Assembly: GCF_030272615.1 (NCBI RefSeq)
Contig: NC_081413.1
Coordinates: 558,845,945 to 558,905,944 of the forward strand
DNA from: Cryptomeria japonica
Lineage: Eukaryota; Streptophyta; Pinopsida; Cupressales; Cupressaceae
Length of the DNA stretch: 60,000 bases
Reading direction: 5' to 3'
Shown in pieces: positions 20,501 to 31,868 of this stretch. How positions within the stretch are numbered: the stretch's first letter is position 1; each line of letters starts with the position of its first letter. The position numbers and the translations under genes were made by a program. The notes beneath the pieces are model-generated. The model ran no database searches and had not been told where the DNA came from. It was given only the letters and a program-made list of their open reading frames with translations.

Positions 20501-23258
20501 CCATTGCTCCCCAGTTGGAGCGAATTTTGCTTCCATTGCTCCATCTTAGGAGCGAAATCCCTCTCCAGGCCCTCCAAGTCACTTAAACCACCTCTAATTG
20601 TCATGAGATGTCTTAGTTTGGATGAGGAATGCTATTATGAATCAATGACCTTGAATTGGGATAGTTGAGGAAGCCACTTCCTTTGCTCCCCAGTTGGAGC
20701 GAAATGGGCCTCCTTTGCTCCTTCTCAAGAGAGAAATCCTCTTCTATTGCTCACACATTGGAGCAACTTGATCTTTTTGAGCATATTTGAGGATGTTGAG
20801 CTAGTCTAGTGCCTCATCACTTTGATCATGCGAATTCATCAAGTGCATCAATAATTTGGCTAAGTAATAGAGGGAAGAAGGTAGATTAGGGGCACTTCTA
20901 TTGCTCCTCTGTAGGAGCGAAAATTACTTCCATTGCCCTCTTTTCAGAGTGAATTTTCCTTCCATTGCCTTAGGGTGAGAGCGAAATCCTATTCAAAGCA
21001 AGCATTAAGGTCTTTTGATCCATGAAAGCTAAACCTAAGGTGTGAGTTGATAAGACTAAGCTAGAGGATGAATTTGAAGATCATTTCCTTTGCTCCTCAT
21101 TGGGAGCGAAATTTTGTTCCTTTGCCCCTTCTCAGGAGCGAAGTTGCTTATAGGGCCTTCCTCTAAGTTGGTTCGATGCACTTGAAGCAATGAGAGGCAA
21201 AATTTGATTAAGTACGAGAGGATTTCCTTTGCTCCCTGACAGGAGCGAAATTTACTTCCTTTGCTTCTTGTTGGGAGCAAATTTCACTGTCAATGCTCCT
21301 GTTTAGGAGCGAAAATCATCCTAAAGTCTTTCTTGAGGTTGATTTGACATGTTTTTATGAATGAGTGGCTAGAAGAGCTTAACGTTTGAGTCAATGAAGT
21401 GAAGGCAAGTGAGGGAGAATGTAATGCCCCCACTTTGAAATTAAATTTAATAATAAAATATTTAAAATTAAATTAAAATATAAAATAATATAAGTAAATA
21501 TAATTAAATATGATTAATTAAAAATTAATTAAGTTAATGAAAAGTCAAAAGACATGAAAGGAAAAGTTGTGACTCCCTCAACAATGAGATATAAAAGGGA
21601 GAAGAGAACCTCATATGAGAGGGGGGATAATTTGGAAATGAGAAGTGCAGATCTGATTTAAATAATAAGTGCAGATCTGATTATGAGAGTAAGTGTCCCT
21701 TTCAAATGGCAGAAATAATGAAGAGTTGCACTCTATCAAAGGGAATGGTGAAAGGGTGTGTCTCTTGCCAAAGGGCATACATGATGAAGAGGTGTGACCT
21801 CTCCCTCACATTGAGAGATATAAAGGAAAGGAATCAAAAGCATCTAGTAAGAGCACCATGGATCAGATCAGATCAGAACTGTTATTAAGTTACAGGCAGT
21901 AACATCCTTGTTCTTGGTGGTATGCATGGGGATGTGTTTAATAAGTATGCTTAATATATGAAGCCCAATAATGTTCTTATGCACAATTAATAGTAATACT
22001 AATATCGACTGCAATATGTATGATAGTCATACTTAATTTCATATATATATTCATAATACATAAGAAATATATATACTTATAGTCTAAATCATGTTATTAC
22101 TTTCCGTATTTAAGAAGATGGGATTGAGATGTTCCAAAGAGGGGCAGTCTAAATCCAAGCAATAGGTTAAGTCCCAAGATAGCAGTGACCCATAAGCCTT
22201 GAGGGTATAGACCCAAGATAGGTAAGGGCTTGGATCTGTAAACTTTGAGGGAACCTATTGTAGTTGGTCTCTAAGCGCTTTGGTAACATATGTAAACCCT
22301 TCTCCCTTAAAACTAAAGTAGTAGCAGGGTTTGATATCTATATTAAGAACTATGAATAATGAAATTAATCAGCTAATGAGGAAAATAGACAAGCACTTAT
22401 TAATAGCTTATTGAAGAAAATCTGTCAATTTTAGTATATTTAAATAGATCAGGTAGGGGACATTACAGAGAAAGTTAAGCTATAAGTTTGGAGATCCTTC
22501 CCTTTGCTCTAGGTTCAAAGCGAAAACAACTTCCTTTGCTCACCATTAGGAGCGAAAAATGATTCCTTTGCTCTCCAATGAGAGCGAAAGTGCTTCCAAG
22601 AGCTTTACATGAGTATAATGCAATGCATTAAGTTGCTAAGAGTGAAAATTGATGAGCAAAAATTCAATTTGGGAGTTACTTCCATTGCTCCTACTTGGGA
22701 GCGATTTTCACTTCCATTGCTCCTTGTTAGGAGCGAATTTGTGTTCCTTTCCTCCTCAGTAGGAGCGAAATTGCCTATAGAGCCTTCCCTTAAGTTGATT
22801 TGATGCATTTGAAGTGAAGAAAAGCAAAATTTGAACAAGTGTGAGATTATTTTCTTTGCTCCCTGATTGGAGCAAAATCTACTTCCTTTGCTCGTCAGTG
22901 GGAGCGAAATTCACTTCTATTGCCTCTACCTTGGAGCAAAATTGTCTACAAGAAGTTTGGTGAAGAGAATTTGACAACTATTGCCTGTGAAGACTTAAAT
23001 TGGAGAGATGAATTAAGTTTATGGAGAGCAAAATTTGACTAAGTACCAAAAAAATTCCATTGCTCCTTGTTAGGAGCGAATTCTTGTTCCTTTGCTCCTT
23101 TATGAGAGCGAATTCACTTCTAAGGTACTAATTGAGGGTAATTTGATGGTTTTGCACAAGGAGACTAAGAACTTAAGGAATGAATGAGGTACAAGAGATC
23201 AATTAATGAACAGGTGATGAAATTGCTGCAACTTCCATTGCCTATCCTCAGGAGCGCC
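20501..23258 (+). repeat. Dispersed array of about 25 GCTCC-N-GGAGC hairpin units
   Basis: Units share CTTCC(A/T)TTGCTCC, six or so variable bases, then GGAGCGAAAT. Each can form a short 5-bp stem. Units often come in twos or threes about 40-50 bp apart, separated by unrelated spacers, and the array is split by the solo LTR. The stem letters are more constant than the loops. Minus-strand ORFs here repeat a RSKGS-like motif, probably a by-product. Confidence 0.75.
21420..22467 (+). mobile_element. Solo LTR, 1048 bp, TSD GAGAA
   Basis: Begins TGTAATGCCCCC, ends GGGGACATTACA, and is flanked by GAGAA (21415-21419, 22468-22472). No primer-binding site or interior is present, so it fits LTR-LTR recombination. 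It contains TATA-like boxes near 21592 and 21829 and a doubled AAGTGCAGATCTGATT (about 21645 and 21669). Its orientation is taken from the TG...CA termini and TATA order. Confidence 0.88.
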
Positions 23259-23450
23259 CTTCTCTCTAAATGCATTGATCAAACCTGCAACACATAGAGA
23301 ATCAAAGATTATATCAAATTAAGAAGTTGTATATTTTTATATCATGTACACTTAATACCATCCTTGTTTATTTTGCAGGTGGCAACATCAAAAACAATTC
23401 GAAAGCATGGAAGGAGATTCAAGATGCTGCAAAGGTGAAAAGACTTCAAA

Positions 23451-24379
23451 TTTTGAAGTTTGGATCAGATTATATATGTGAGTAGTTTTTAATTTTTTCT
23501 AATACTTGGTTCTCACTGAACTATATGACAATGAACCCTTGAGTGCAGGTTGCTGCTTATGTGAAGGGAACACAACTTAATGCATAACGTATTTGAGAGT
23601 CTGCTAAATGGAGGAGACCGATATCTGAAGGCTTGCACTTTCAATTACTGTACTTGCCTATTAAAATCGAACTCCATCATAATATATACCTTATGGTATA
23701 GGCATGTCAATGGACAGACATGCCTCTACGTACGTGGAGACATGTTGATGAATAGACATGCCTTCACGTACGTGGACACATGTCTCTTCATTGAGATGTC
23801 TCTTATAACGAAAGTCATAATCCGATTTGCAAGACAACGATTCTCCTAATCATTTGTTAGCGGTTTACAATAGACAACGATTCATCTTAATCATTTATTA
23901 TCGGTTGACAATAGAGAACGATTCCTCTTAATCGTTTGTTATCGGTTGACAATAGACAACAATTCCTCTTAATCGTTTGTTATCGGTTGTCAGTAGTTAA
24001 CGATTCTCCTAATCATTAGTTATCACTGTTATCTACAAGTAACGATTCTCATAATCGTTTTTGAAGGGAGATCGACTATTGTCGATATACACAGCGATAA
24101 ATTGATATCGAACTATTAATGTGGAGAATCGATTTATATTGATCATTTCATTTGATCAATATAATCGATACTTTTATAGATATGGTGCTCATATTCGATT
24201 TTGTATAAATAATGATAAATATAAATTATGTATATATACATATTCATATATAATAATAATAAGAACACTTATTATTATTACATATATTAATATGTATATA
24301 TTCATATCAACTATAATCAGCATTACTTATACATATGATTTTATGAGACTACTTCGACCGAAGCTATAAAACATCAACA
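23451..24379 (-). repeat. Copia A 3' LTR (929 bp)
   Basis: Differs from the right LTR by one extra repeat unit of about 41 bp and one extra block of about 38 bp around an ACGTACGT-containing segment. The outer edge has decayed from TG to TT. The polypurine tract (minus: CCCTAGCTAAGAGGGAG) lies at 24380-24396. Confidence 0.9.
23832..24060. repeat. LTR-embedded minisatellite, about 40-bp units
   Basis: Five to six units built on AACGATT...AATCGTT, each a 7-bp palindromic pair, followed by TGTTATCGGTTGACAAT. The sister LTR has one unit fewer (29531-29716). Confidence 0.85.
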
Positions 24380-24879
24380 CTCCCTCTTAGCTAGGGAGGA
24401 GGATTACAAGGTACTCATAGAAGAGCTACACATAGTGTAGTAGATATCATTATATGATATCAGGAGCAATGGTCTACAAGTATCAACACTTATGATACTC
24501 ACCAGAACTCAACACATCCAATATGGTATGTGCACTAGCATCAATCATATGATGCCTACCATAGGGATGTATAAAAATCATGGCATACTCACAAATATTA
24601 AGCACTTAGCATCCACCATGACATATCTCAACAATTCAAGATATCAACCTTATGATATACAGTTGAAATTGTTTTAAGAGATATGCACTATCATGACATG
24701 TTCACAGATATCAAAATATGATATCTATCATGATAGACTGTAGAGTTATTGTAAAGTCGTCACCTTCCAATAACTACTAGAAATACAAGTGATTATCATC
24801 CAAAAGTCATCACTTCTTAATGATGCACACAGGTGCCCATAATGACAAAAAGAGTTTATATTAAACATCTTTAGAATAT

Positions 24880-25167
24880 ATTAGTACAATAATAATGTTG
24901 AGACTCAAAACTCAGAACTTACATTTCAATCATACCAAGCTTACCTTTGAAGTGTTCTACCTTTGTTTTTGCGAGAGGCTTGGTAAGAATGTTTGTTGTT
25001 TGATCTTCAGTACTAATATACCTCAACTGAATTACCTTTCTCTCCACCATGTCTCTAACATAGTGATAAGGAATTTCAATATGTTTGGATCTGTCATGAA
25101 ATACTGGGTTTACTGAAAGCTTTATACAACTTTGGTTATCACAGTGGATGATAGTAGGATCTAAGGA
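24880..25167 (-). pseudogene. Copia A pol C-terminus after RNase H
   Basis: The minus-strand translation includes VFHDRSKHIEIPYHYVRDMV and NILTKPLAKTKVEHFKGKLG, the conserved end of Copia polyproteins. It adjoins the RNase H segment and ends shortly before the 3' non-coding region (24397-24880). Confidence 0.75.
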
Positions 25168-25491
25168 TTATCCAAACAATGCTACAGGGAGTTTTCTCAA
25201 CCATACTTCTTCTTGTGCTCCCATAGATGCCGCAATGTACTCTGCTTCTGTGGAGCTTTGAGAAACTAAAGATTGCTTTCTGCTAAACCAAGATATCATA
25301 GCTGATCCTAAACTGAAGCAGCACCCTGATGTGCTTTTACAATCTACCACACTTCCAGCCCAATCTGAGTCTGTATATCCGTATAAGTTTAGATCTACAT
25401 CTTTATACTTAAAGCCATATCCAATTGTTCCACGAAGATATCTCAAGATGTGTTTTGCTGCAACTATATGCAATTGCTTCGGTTCACACAT
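25168..25491 (-). pseudogene. Copia A RNase H domain
   Basis: 107 open codons with YGYTDSDWAGSVVDCKSTSG and SSTEAEYIAAS, the RNase H core of Copia elements including the first catalytic Asp region. A frameshift or stop region (25492-25618) separates it from reverse transcriptase. Confidence 0.85.
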
Positions 25492-25618
25492 GAACTAACT
25501 GAGTGCATTTAGAGCATAACAAATATCTGGTCTAGTATTGACCAAATATATCAAATGATCCAATCATCTGCCGGTAGAGGGTGGAATCTATTGATTTAGA
25601 ACTTGCAGTTGCCTCTCT

Positions 25619-26395
25619 TCACTTGTGTAAGTTTGTTTCCATGGGAGTGGACATAGACTTACAATCCATCATTCCAAACCTTTTTAGAATGTCAATAGTG
25701 TATTTCCCTTGATTTAGAATAATCCCATCAGTCTGTTGCCATACTTCTAAACCGAGAAAATAGTGTGGAAGCCCTAAGTCCTTCATGTCAAATTCAGCTG
25801 CAAGGTCTTGTTTACATTTTATGATGAGATGCTCTTTGCCTGTTATTAACAAGTCATCAACATAAAGGATAAGAATTAGCATATCTCCATTTATTACCTT
25901 GAAGTAAAGGTTTGGATCTGCATCATTCTTTGAGAAGCCAAGTCCTGATAGATAGTGATCTATCCTTTCATACCAAGCCCGAGGAGCCTGTTTGAGCCCA
26001 TATAAGGCTTTCTTCAATTTGCAAACATGAGAATGTTGTCCATGCACTACAAATCCTTCAGGTTGTTCCAGATAGACTTCCTCCTCTATTACACCGTTTA
26101 GAAATGCAGTTTTTACATCCATTTGATGGATTTTCCATCCTTTTGATGCAACAATAGCAATCACAACTCTGACATAAGTGTATCGAGCAACAGGAGCAAA
26201 TGTTTCTTCATAATCAATTCCCTCTTTCTGAGAGAAACCTTTGGTGACAAACCTTGCTTTGTATTTTTCAATACTTCCATCTATAGCATGTTTGATTTTG
26301 AAAAGCCACTTAGAAGACACAACTGATTGGTTCTTAGGCCTAGGCACAACGTCCCAGACATCATTCTTGAGAATAGACTTATACTCTTCTGTCAT
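25619..26395 (-). pseudogene. Copia A reverse transcriptase
   Basis: 258 open codons holding the RT palm: [47 protein letters not shown] and the catalytic [11 protein letters not shown]. All diagnostic residues are intact. It copies element RNA to DNA in the virus-like particle. It is the best-preserved enzyme of this element, but it is separated from integrase and RNase H by frameshifts, so the polyprotein is broken. Confidence 0.9.
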
Positions 26396-26874
26396 GGCTT
26401 CTTTCCAGGCTTAATGTTGGAAGGCTTCCTCAACAATAGAAGGCTCTGAATTTATGATTTCACTCATTAGAGCAATATAGCTGGAGAATCTATTAGGTCT
26501 TTTACTTTCCCTGAAAGTTCCTTTTGGAGCTGCATAATTTTCAGCCTCCTCAATCATCTTCTTGGCCCATAGTGATCTTTTCTTAGTCACATTAGTGTCC
26601 CTAGGTTCAACCATATAGTCCATAGGTTCAATGTGATTGTTCCCTTCAATTGATTCGTTAGTCTCACTCGGAATCTCGGAGGAGTGATCCTTTTCACTGT
26701 ATTGAGGGGATTCATCATCTGTTTCATTAACATCCTTAGATCTTTTGAATGCAACATCCTCTTCAAATATGACATCCCTGCTTAGTTCAATTTGTTTTTG
26801 ACCTGGAATATAGACCCTATAGGCTTTAGAAGTTTCACTATACCCAACAAAGATTCCCTTTTTCCCAGAGGGTT
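26396..26874 (-). pseudogene. Copia A integrase-RT linker
   Basis: Two overlapping frames cover a Ser/Glu/Pro-rich linker typical of the variable region between integrase and RT. At least one frameshift is present near 26600. Confidence 0.6.
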
Positions 26875-27558
26875 CTAATTTAGATCTTTTCTCCTTAGGG
26901 ATGTGAATGTAAACAGGACAACCAAAAATCTTAAGTGACCTATGTCAAGTTTGATTCCTGTGAATGCTTCTTCAGGAGTTTTGTTATCAAGAAAGGAATG
27001 TGAACATCTGTTTTGGATATACACAGCAGCATTAGAGGCTTCAGCCCAAAATGAGGTATGAAGGTTTTGGTCATGCATCATGGCTTTGGTTGCTTCTACT
27101 ATAGTTTTGTTTTTCCTTTTTGCTACCCCATTTTGTTGAGGGTTGTAAGGAACAGTGAACTCCCTCTTAATCCCAACATTATTACAAAAAAATTTACAAA
27201 TTTTCAGAGATGTATTCCCCCCATTATCTGATCTAAGGGTCTTTATACTTTTACTTGATATATTTTCTACTAAAGCCTTCAATTCCTTAAACCTTTTAAG
27301 GACTTCATCAGACTCTTTACACTTTAGAAAATATATCCATGTCTTCCTAGAATAATCATCTACAAAAATAACATAATACAAAAATCCTCCTAACGAGGGT
27401 ACTGACATAGGTCCACATAAATCAAAATGAACAATTTCTAATACATTTTTGGATTTACTTTCACTATTATGAAATGTGCCCTTGGTATTTTTCTCTAAGG
27501 CACACCCTTTGCAGATTCCTTCATGTTCTTGAATCAGATTAGGTATCCATGTCACCAT
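26875..27558 (-). pseudogene. Copia A integrase core
   Basis: 227 codons with HFDLCGPMSVPSLGG, VDDYSRKTWIYFLK, TLRSDNGG and PYNPQQNGVAKRKNKTIVE. The first two catalytic Asp residues are visible (in FDLCGP and SDNGG). The third acidic residue normally lies in NGVAERKN, where this copy reads NGVAKRKN: a Glu-to-Lys change at the catalytic Glu, so this integrase is probably dead. A CKGC pair upstream is the end of the HHCC zinc region. Confidence 0.85.
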
Positions 27559-28030
27559 TTTCTCTATAGAGGGTAGAGCACGAAAATGAAGATGCCATAA
27601 TTCACAACTGTTAGAAGATTCATGAATAAGTTCTTGTGAAGGAGAGATGCAAAGTTTGTATAGGCACCCATGTCGAACTCCAATGGTGTGTGCCTTCTTG
27701 ATGTTTGAGTTAGGCCAGGCTAAGACTTTTCCATCTATGACGGTGATTCTATATCCTTAGTCTTCAAGAGCTGATATGGAAATTAGGTTGCGTTTGATGC
27801 TGGGCACAATAGTACACCTGCTAATTGAAGGGCAATGCCTGATTTTAGTTGAATGGTATAGGTTCCAATCCCATTCACTGGGTAGTTTGAGTCATCCCCA
27901 ATTGTGACTTCCTCATCAGATTTTTCTATCATAATGTCTAAGTGCTCTTTGAATCCTGTTATATGTCGAGATGCCCCACTGTCTATTACCCAGGTGTTAA
28001 GGCTGGTTGATACTTGACTGGATAGAGCTG
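27559..28030 (-). pseudogene. Copia A protease and GAG-pre-integrase region
   Basis: The minus-strand translation shows LNTWVIDSGASRHITG, the Copia protease active site (Asp-Ser-Gly), then the pre-integrase region ending ELWHLHFRALPSIEKM. At least one stop breaks the frame near 27757. Confidence 0.75.
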
Positions 28031-28236
28031 AGTAGAATAACTTAAGACATAAAGGACATAACGCAGAATAATATCGTAAATATCAGACAAAGTGTATCAG
28101 ATGTTCTATTCATCATCAGTGTATGTTACAAGTTACATTCCGAAGTATAAAAGAGTACCGAGGGGGTGCGAGCACCAACCGTCGCACCGCAACTTCCACC
28201 CCTCGGTTGCCAACTAACCAAAACAATTACACATAA
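28031..28236. other. Foreign-looking insert between gag and protease, with GC-rich hairpin
   Basis: The Copia reading is lost here. The segment has a TATA-like AGTATAAAAG (28144) and a G/C-rich imperfect hairpin: CCGAGGGGGTG (28158-28168) against CACCCCTCGG (28197-28206). A GTGCGA/TCGCAC pairing within could compete. I did not find a TSD. Confidence 0.5.
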
Positions 28237-29091
28237 TTAACTAATGTTATTCCCGTGTACAATAATGCCGCCAACATCTGTGTTGGGCTCACTGACTTCA
28301 GCAATCGAGGCTTGAGGCTTAGGTCTGTCAGGACACTTTACAGCAATGTGACCATATTTATCACATCCAAAACATTGTACTTTAGATAGGCCCCTCTTCC
28401 TTTTGAATGATTGCTTCCTAGTTGAGTCCTTACCTCTCCTCTTCTTGGAGTTATTCCTCTTTCCTCTTTTGTGAGACTGACAGTTTAGGGCTTGCATCTC
28501 TTCATTTTGGGAGTTAATTCCAATCCCTCTAGTGATCAATCTAGATTCTTCTTGTATACAATCAGTCTTCAACCGATCAAATTTGGAGAGTTTCGATCGA
28601 GCACTAATTCCTTGAATAAACGATTCCCAAGAAGTAGGAAGTCCATTGAGTGCCAGCATAGTCAACTCCTTGCTATCGAATGTGTGACCAATAGTAGATA
28701 ATTGGTTTCTTAGCTCCGTTATCATCATGAAGTATGAAGTGATAGATTCACTTTGGTTCATTTTGATGTGGTGTAGTTGTTGTTTTAGAGCAAGAACCCT
28801 GCTAGTGTTATTTATCTCAAACATGTTCTCTTGTGTTGAAAACATTAGATAAGCAGTATCTAATTTTGAGATAATAGGAACAATATGATCTTTTACTCCA
28901 TCCACCAATAGTTTCATAGCTTTATTATTATTTCTTGTCCATTTTTCGTCTTCTTCATCGGGCATGGGTAACGTTTTTTCCACAAGAGTGTTTAATTCAT
29001 GTTCCTTTAATGTGAGCATCATTCTAAACTTCCACGATACAAAATTTGCAGCTCCTTCAAGTCGGTCCTCAGGTCTAACTCCATTCACCAT
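28237..29091 (-). CDS. Copia A gag polyprotein segment
   Basis: 284 codons from an ATG at 29091, open to the stop at 28237. It shows the UBN2-like gag core (ESITSYFMMITELRNQL, LNGLPTSWESFIQGI), a basic Lys/Arg stretch and the zinc knuckle CFGCDKYGHIAVKC. It forms the particle and binds element RNA. The 5' leader of about 85 bp to the primer-binding site is short but normal. The foreign-looking insert follows directly. Confidence 0.88.
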   Translation of the reverse strand: MVNGVRPEDRLEGAANFVSWKFRMMLTLKEHELNTLVEKTLPMPDEEDEKWTRNNNKAMKLLVDGVKDHIVPIISKLDTAYLMFSTQENMFEINNTSRVLALKQQLHHIKMNQSESITSYFMMITELRNQLSTIGHTFDSKELTMLALNGLPTSWESFIQGISARSKLSKFDRLKTDCIQEESRLITRGIGINSQNEEMQALNCQSHKRGKRNNSKKRRGKDSTRKQSFKRKRGLSKVQCFGCDKYGHIAVKCPDRPKPQASIAEVSEPNTDVGGIIVHGNNIS

Positions 29092-29175
29092 TTTGTCGAA
29101 TATAGAATTCTAGAACTTTCAATGGAGATTGGTTGTTTCCCTCTTATAAATCTGATCAGACCTTTTCTTCAAACT

Positions 29176-29188
29176 AGCTCTAATACCA
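29176..29188 (-). promoter_or_regulatory. Copia A primer-binding site
   Basis: The minus strand reads TGGTATTAGAGCT next to the LTR, an initiator-Met type site with one C-to-T change. Confidence 0.85.
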
Positions 29189-30038
29189 TGTTAAAGTTTG
29201 GATCAAATTAGATATGTGAGTAGTTTTTATTTTTTCTAATACTTGGTTCTCACTAAACTATATGACAATGAACCCTTGAGTGCAGGTTGCTGCTTATGTG
29301 AAGGGAACACAACTTAATGCATAAAATATTTGAGAGTCTGCTAAATGGAGGAGACCGATATCTGAAGGCTTGCACTTTCGATTACTGTACTTGCCTATTA
29401 AAATCGAACTCCATCATAATATATACCTTACGGTATAGGCATGTCAATGGACAGACATGCCTCTACGTACATGGAGACATGTCTCTTCATTGAGATGTCT
29501 CTTATACCGAAAGTCATAATCCGATTTGCAAGACAACGATTCTCCTAATCATTTGTTATCAGTTTACAATAGACAACGATTCCTCTTAATCGTTTGTTAT
29601 CGGTTGACAATAGACAACGATTCCTCTTAATCGTTTGTTATCGGTTGTCAACAGTTAACGATTCTCCTAATCATTAGTTATCACTGTTAACTGCAAGTAA
29701 CGATTCTCATAATCTTTTTTGAAGGGAGATCGACTATTGTCGATATACACAGCGATAAATTGATATCGAACTATTAATGTGGAGAATCGATTTATATTGA
29801 TCATTTCATTTGATCAATATAATCGATACTTTTATAGATATGGTGCTCATATTCGATTTTGTATAAACAATGATAAATATAAATTATGTATATATAAATA
29901 TTCATATATATATAATAATAAGAACACTTATTATTATTACATATATTAATATGTATATATTCATATCAACTATAATCAGCATTACTTATACATATGATTT
30001 TATGAGACTACTCCGACCGAAGCTATAAAACATCAACA
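29189..30038 (-). repeat. Copia A 5' LTR (850 bp)
   Basis: Bounded by TGTTAAAGTTTGG and AAAACATCAACA in plus orientation. It carries the AACGATT/AATCGTT array with one unit fewer than the other LTR. Confidence 0.92.
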
Positions 30039-30043
30039 TCAAA

Positions 30044-31460
30044 CATATCAACCAAGATCAACACGAGGAAGTCAAGACCTTGGGGCATGGAGGAGACATC
30101 TTATTTGTCAATACATAGAGGAATTAACCCAATACATAGAGGAATTAACCCGGACCAAGTGCACCTTTAGTTAAGTGTATTATGAACAACGGAGGATCAA
30201 CCAAGGTTATCACACAGTCTATATCAAACATGATCAAGGAAGAAGATAGTTTCAAAAGAGTTAATCAAAGGTAGAAGATCATCATCATCACTGCTGAAAC
30301 TGGATAATGTTGAGTATCAAGAGATATTGCTCAATACTCATTCATGATAACGAATCAAGCCTACAAGCAAGTTGAGGTGTCATCCCAATCACCACTCACC
30401 AATCAAGGAGTTCCACCTCAACACTTCTAGATGCAATGAACTTGACTCATCCATGATGGCACAAACTTCAAGGCACCTACCCCTATTATTTATTGGTCAA
30501 ATATTCCAGAGATGACATGTGTCAAAGTGTTGTAATTATTTCATTGGCCAGAATTGAGTTTTTTGTAACAAACTCTAATTACGGTTTTCATTGTAACATT
30601 TTGGCCGTCGATTGGGTTGGATCCAGGTCATCCATTGTAATGAGCAAATAGTTCAATAGCAAATAGTAGCTAGAGTAGAGTAGGAGGAGAAGGCAGAAAT
30701 TGTTGCCAAAGTTGTAAATAAACTTCTTTTTCATTGAAGTTATGGTGGAATGTGTTCTTTCTTTACAAAGTGCATGGTTTCTTGTTGGATCTTCATGTTA
30801 GATGATGAATAATTAGATTGAATGGAGGAATTTCTTGAATGCATTTGTGTGGAATTCGTTTAGTCCATACCACTAGCCTCTTGCCGATTGCTGGTGTGCC
30901 TTGCATGGTCAACTAGAATGATATGAGCTTAACTTCAAATTGTTATATATCCATTGCTTGTGCATTAAATTGAACGGCAATCAATGCTTGATGGTAATGA
31001 TTTGAATATCTTTGAATTATCCCTTAGAAGATTGCACTGATCTTGTGTCAAATTGTTTAGTTTGATGGTGAGACCTTGCCCAGTAGGTTTCCATCTAATC
31101 ATTCACCTATTTTCTTGCATTCTAAGTCTTAGGATAGAATTCCTAAGCCCTTTCCTTTTGCCCCTTTTTCAAACTCAAGCTGATCTAGGATAAAAGGCAT
31201 CACAATACTGCTACATCAGATGATCAAGTTCCAGCAATTCAAGCATTCAACAATTCAACGTAATCCCTTTGTGATTCCAGCATAATCACATCAAACCAAC
31301 GAGCTTATACACACGTAGTGACCCGACATTTATGAACCTTGGAGTTGTCTCAAGTGATCCTTAAGCTAACCTTCAACATTTGAGTAACTTTGTTCAAGAG
31401 AGGATAAGATACTTTTGGGTATTTTATTGTGTTAGATTGTGTCTAAAAAACACATCAATA
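30044..31460 (+). other. Right part of the 20097-31460 element, non-coding
   Basis: Continues the interrupted element. No ORF with motifs. It has a direct repeat of about 20 bp (AATACATAGAGGAATTAACC at 30110 and 30131) and ends in TTGTGTCTAAAAAACACATC. Confidence 0.5.
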
Positions 31461-31868
31461 GGACCAAGTTAAGATGAACCAAGATCTATTGCAACCACAT
31501 TGCTTTACATCCTATATTCGCAAATGCCTTATATTGTGCTTCAATGGAAAACAAGGCAACTGCATGTTCTAATTTTCTTTGCCAGGAAATTACTCCTGAT
31601 CCAAGATTAAAGATTAATCTAGTGGTAGATAAATGACTATCAACTAATACAATTCTATCAAAGTCAGCATATAACTATAGAATGAATTTGGCAGAGTATT
31701 AATAGAGAATACCAAAGGTGAGTGTTTCTTCAATGTATCAAAAAACATGCTTGCAGGTTGCCAATGTTCTTCTTGAAGCTTGGCCATAAATCTGGAAAGG
31801 CAACTTACTATAAAACATAAGTCTGGCTGAGTGGTAGGAAGATAGATCAAACTACCCACTAGTAAGAT
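31461..31868 (-). pseudogene. Copia RT C-terminus and RNase H fragment
   Basis: The minus strand encodes LLVGSLIYLPTTQPDLCFIV and SRFMAKLQEEHWQ, then after stops a RNase H stretch with SGVISWQRKLEHAVALFSIE. It continues on the minus strand into 20096 across the GGACC insertion. On its other side it joins LTR-b directly, without a primer-binding site, so it is a truncated internal region. Confidence 0.75.

Larger units (their letters stand above)
23451..30038 (-). mobile_element. Copia-type LTR retrotransposon A, minus strand, TSD TCAAA
   Basis: 6588 bp with LTRs of 929 bp (left, 3' LTR) and 850 bp (right, 5' LTR), flanked by TCAAA (23446-23450, 30039-30043). On the minus strand: primer-binding site, gag with zinc knuckle, protease, integrase, reverse transcriptase, RNase H, polypurine tract. 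This is the Copia order, with integrase before RT. Several segments are frameshifted, but gag and RT are each open over long stretches. It is inserted in the 20097-31460 element. Confidence 0.93.
20097..31460 (+). mobile_element. Non-coding element with motif arrays, TSD GGACC, itself nested
   Basis: Flanked by GGACC (20092-20096 and 31461-31465), with Copia RNase H sequence continuing across. It starts TGTTGTGAGGTATTCACAC, like the repeat at 11055, and ends ACACATCAATA. Subtracting the solo LTR (21420-22467) and Copia (23451-30038) leaves about 3.7 kb. No recognisable protein, no obvious LTR pair and at best weak terminal inverted similarity. The interior carries about 25 GCTCC/GGAGC motif units. 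Its class is unknown. Orientation is assigned from the TGTTGTGA start. Confidence 0.65.
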
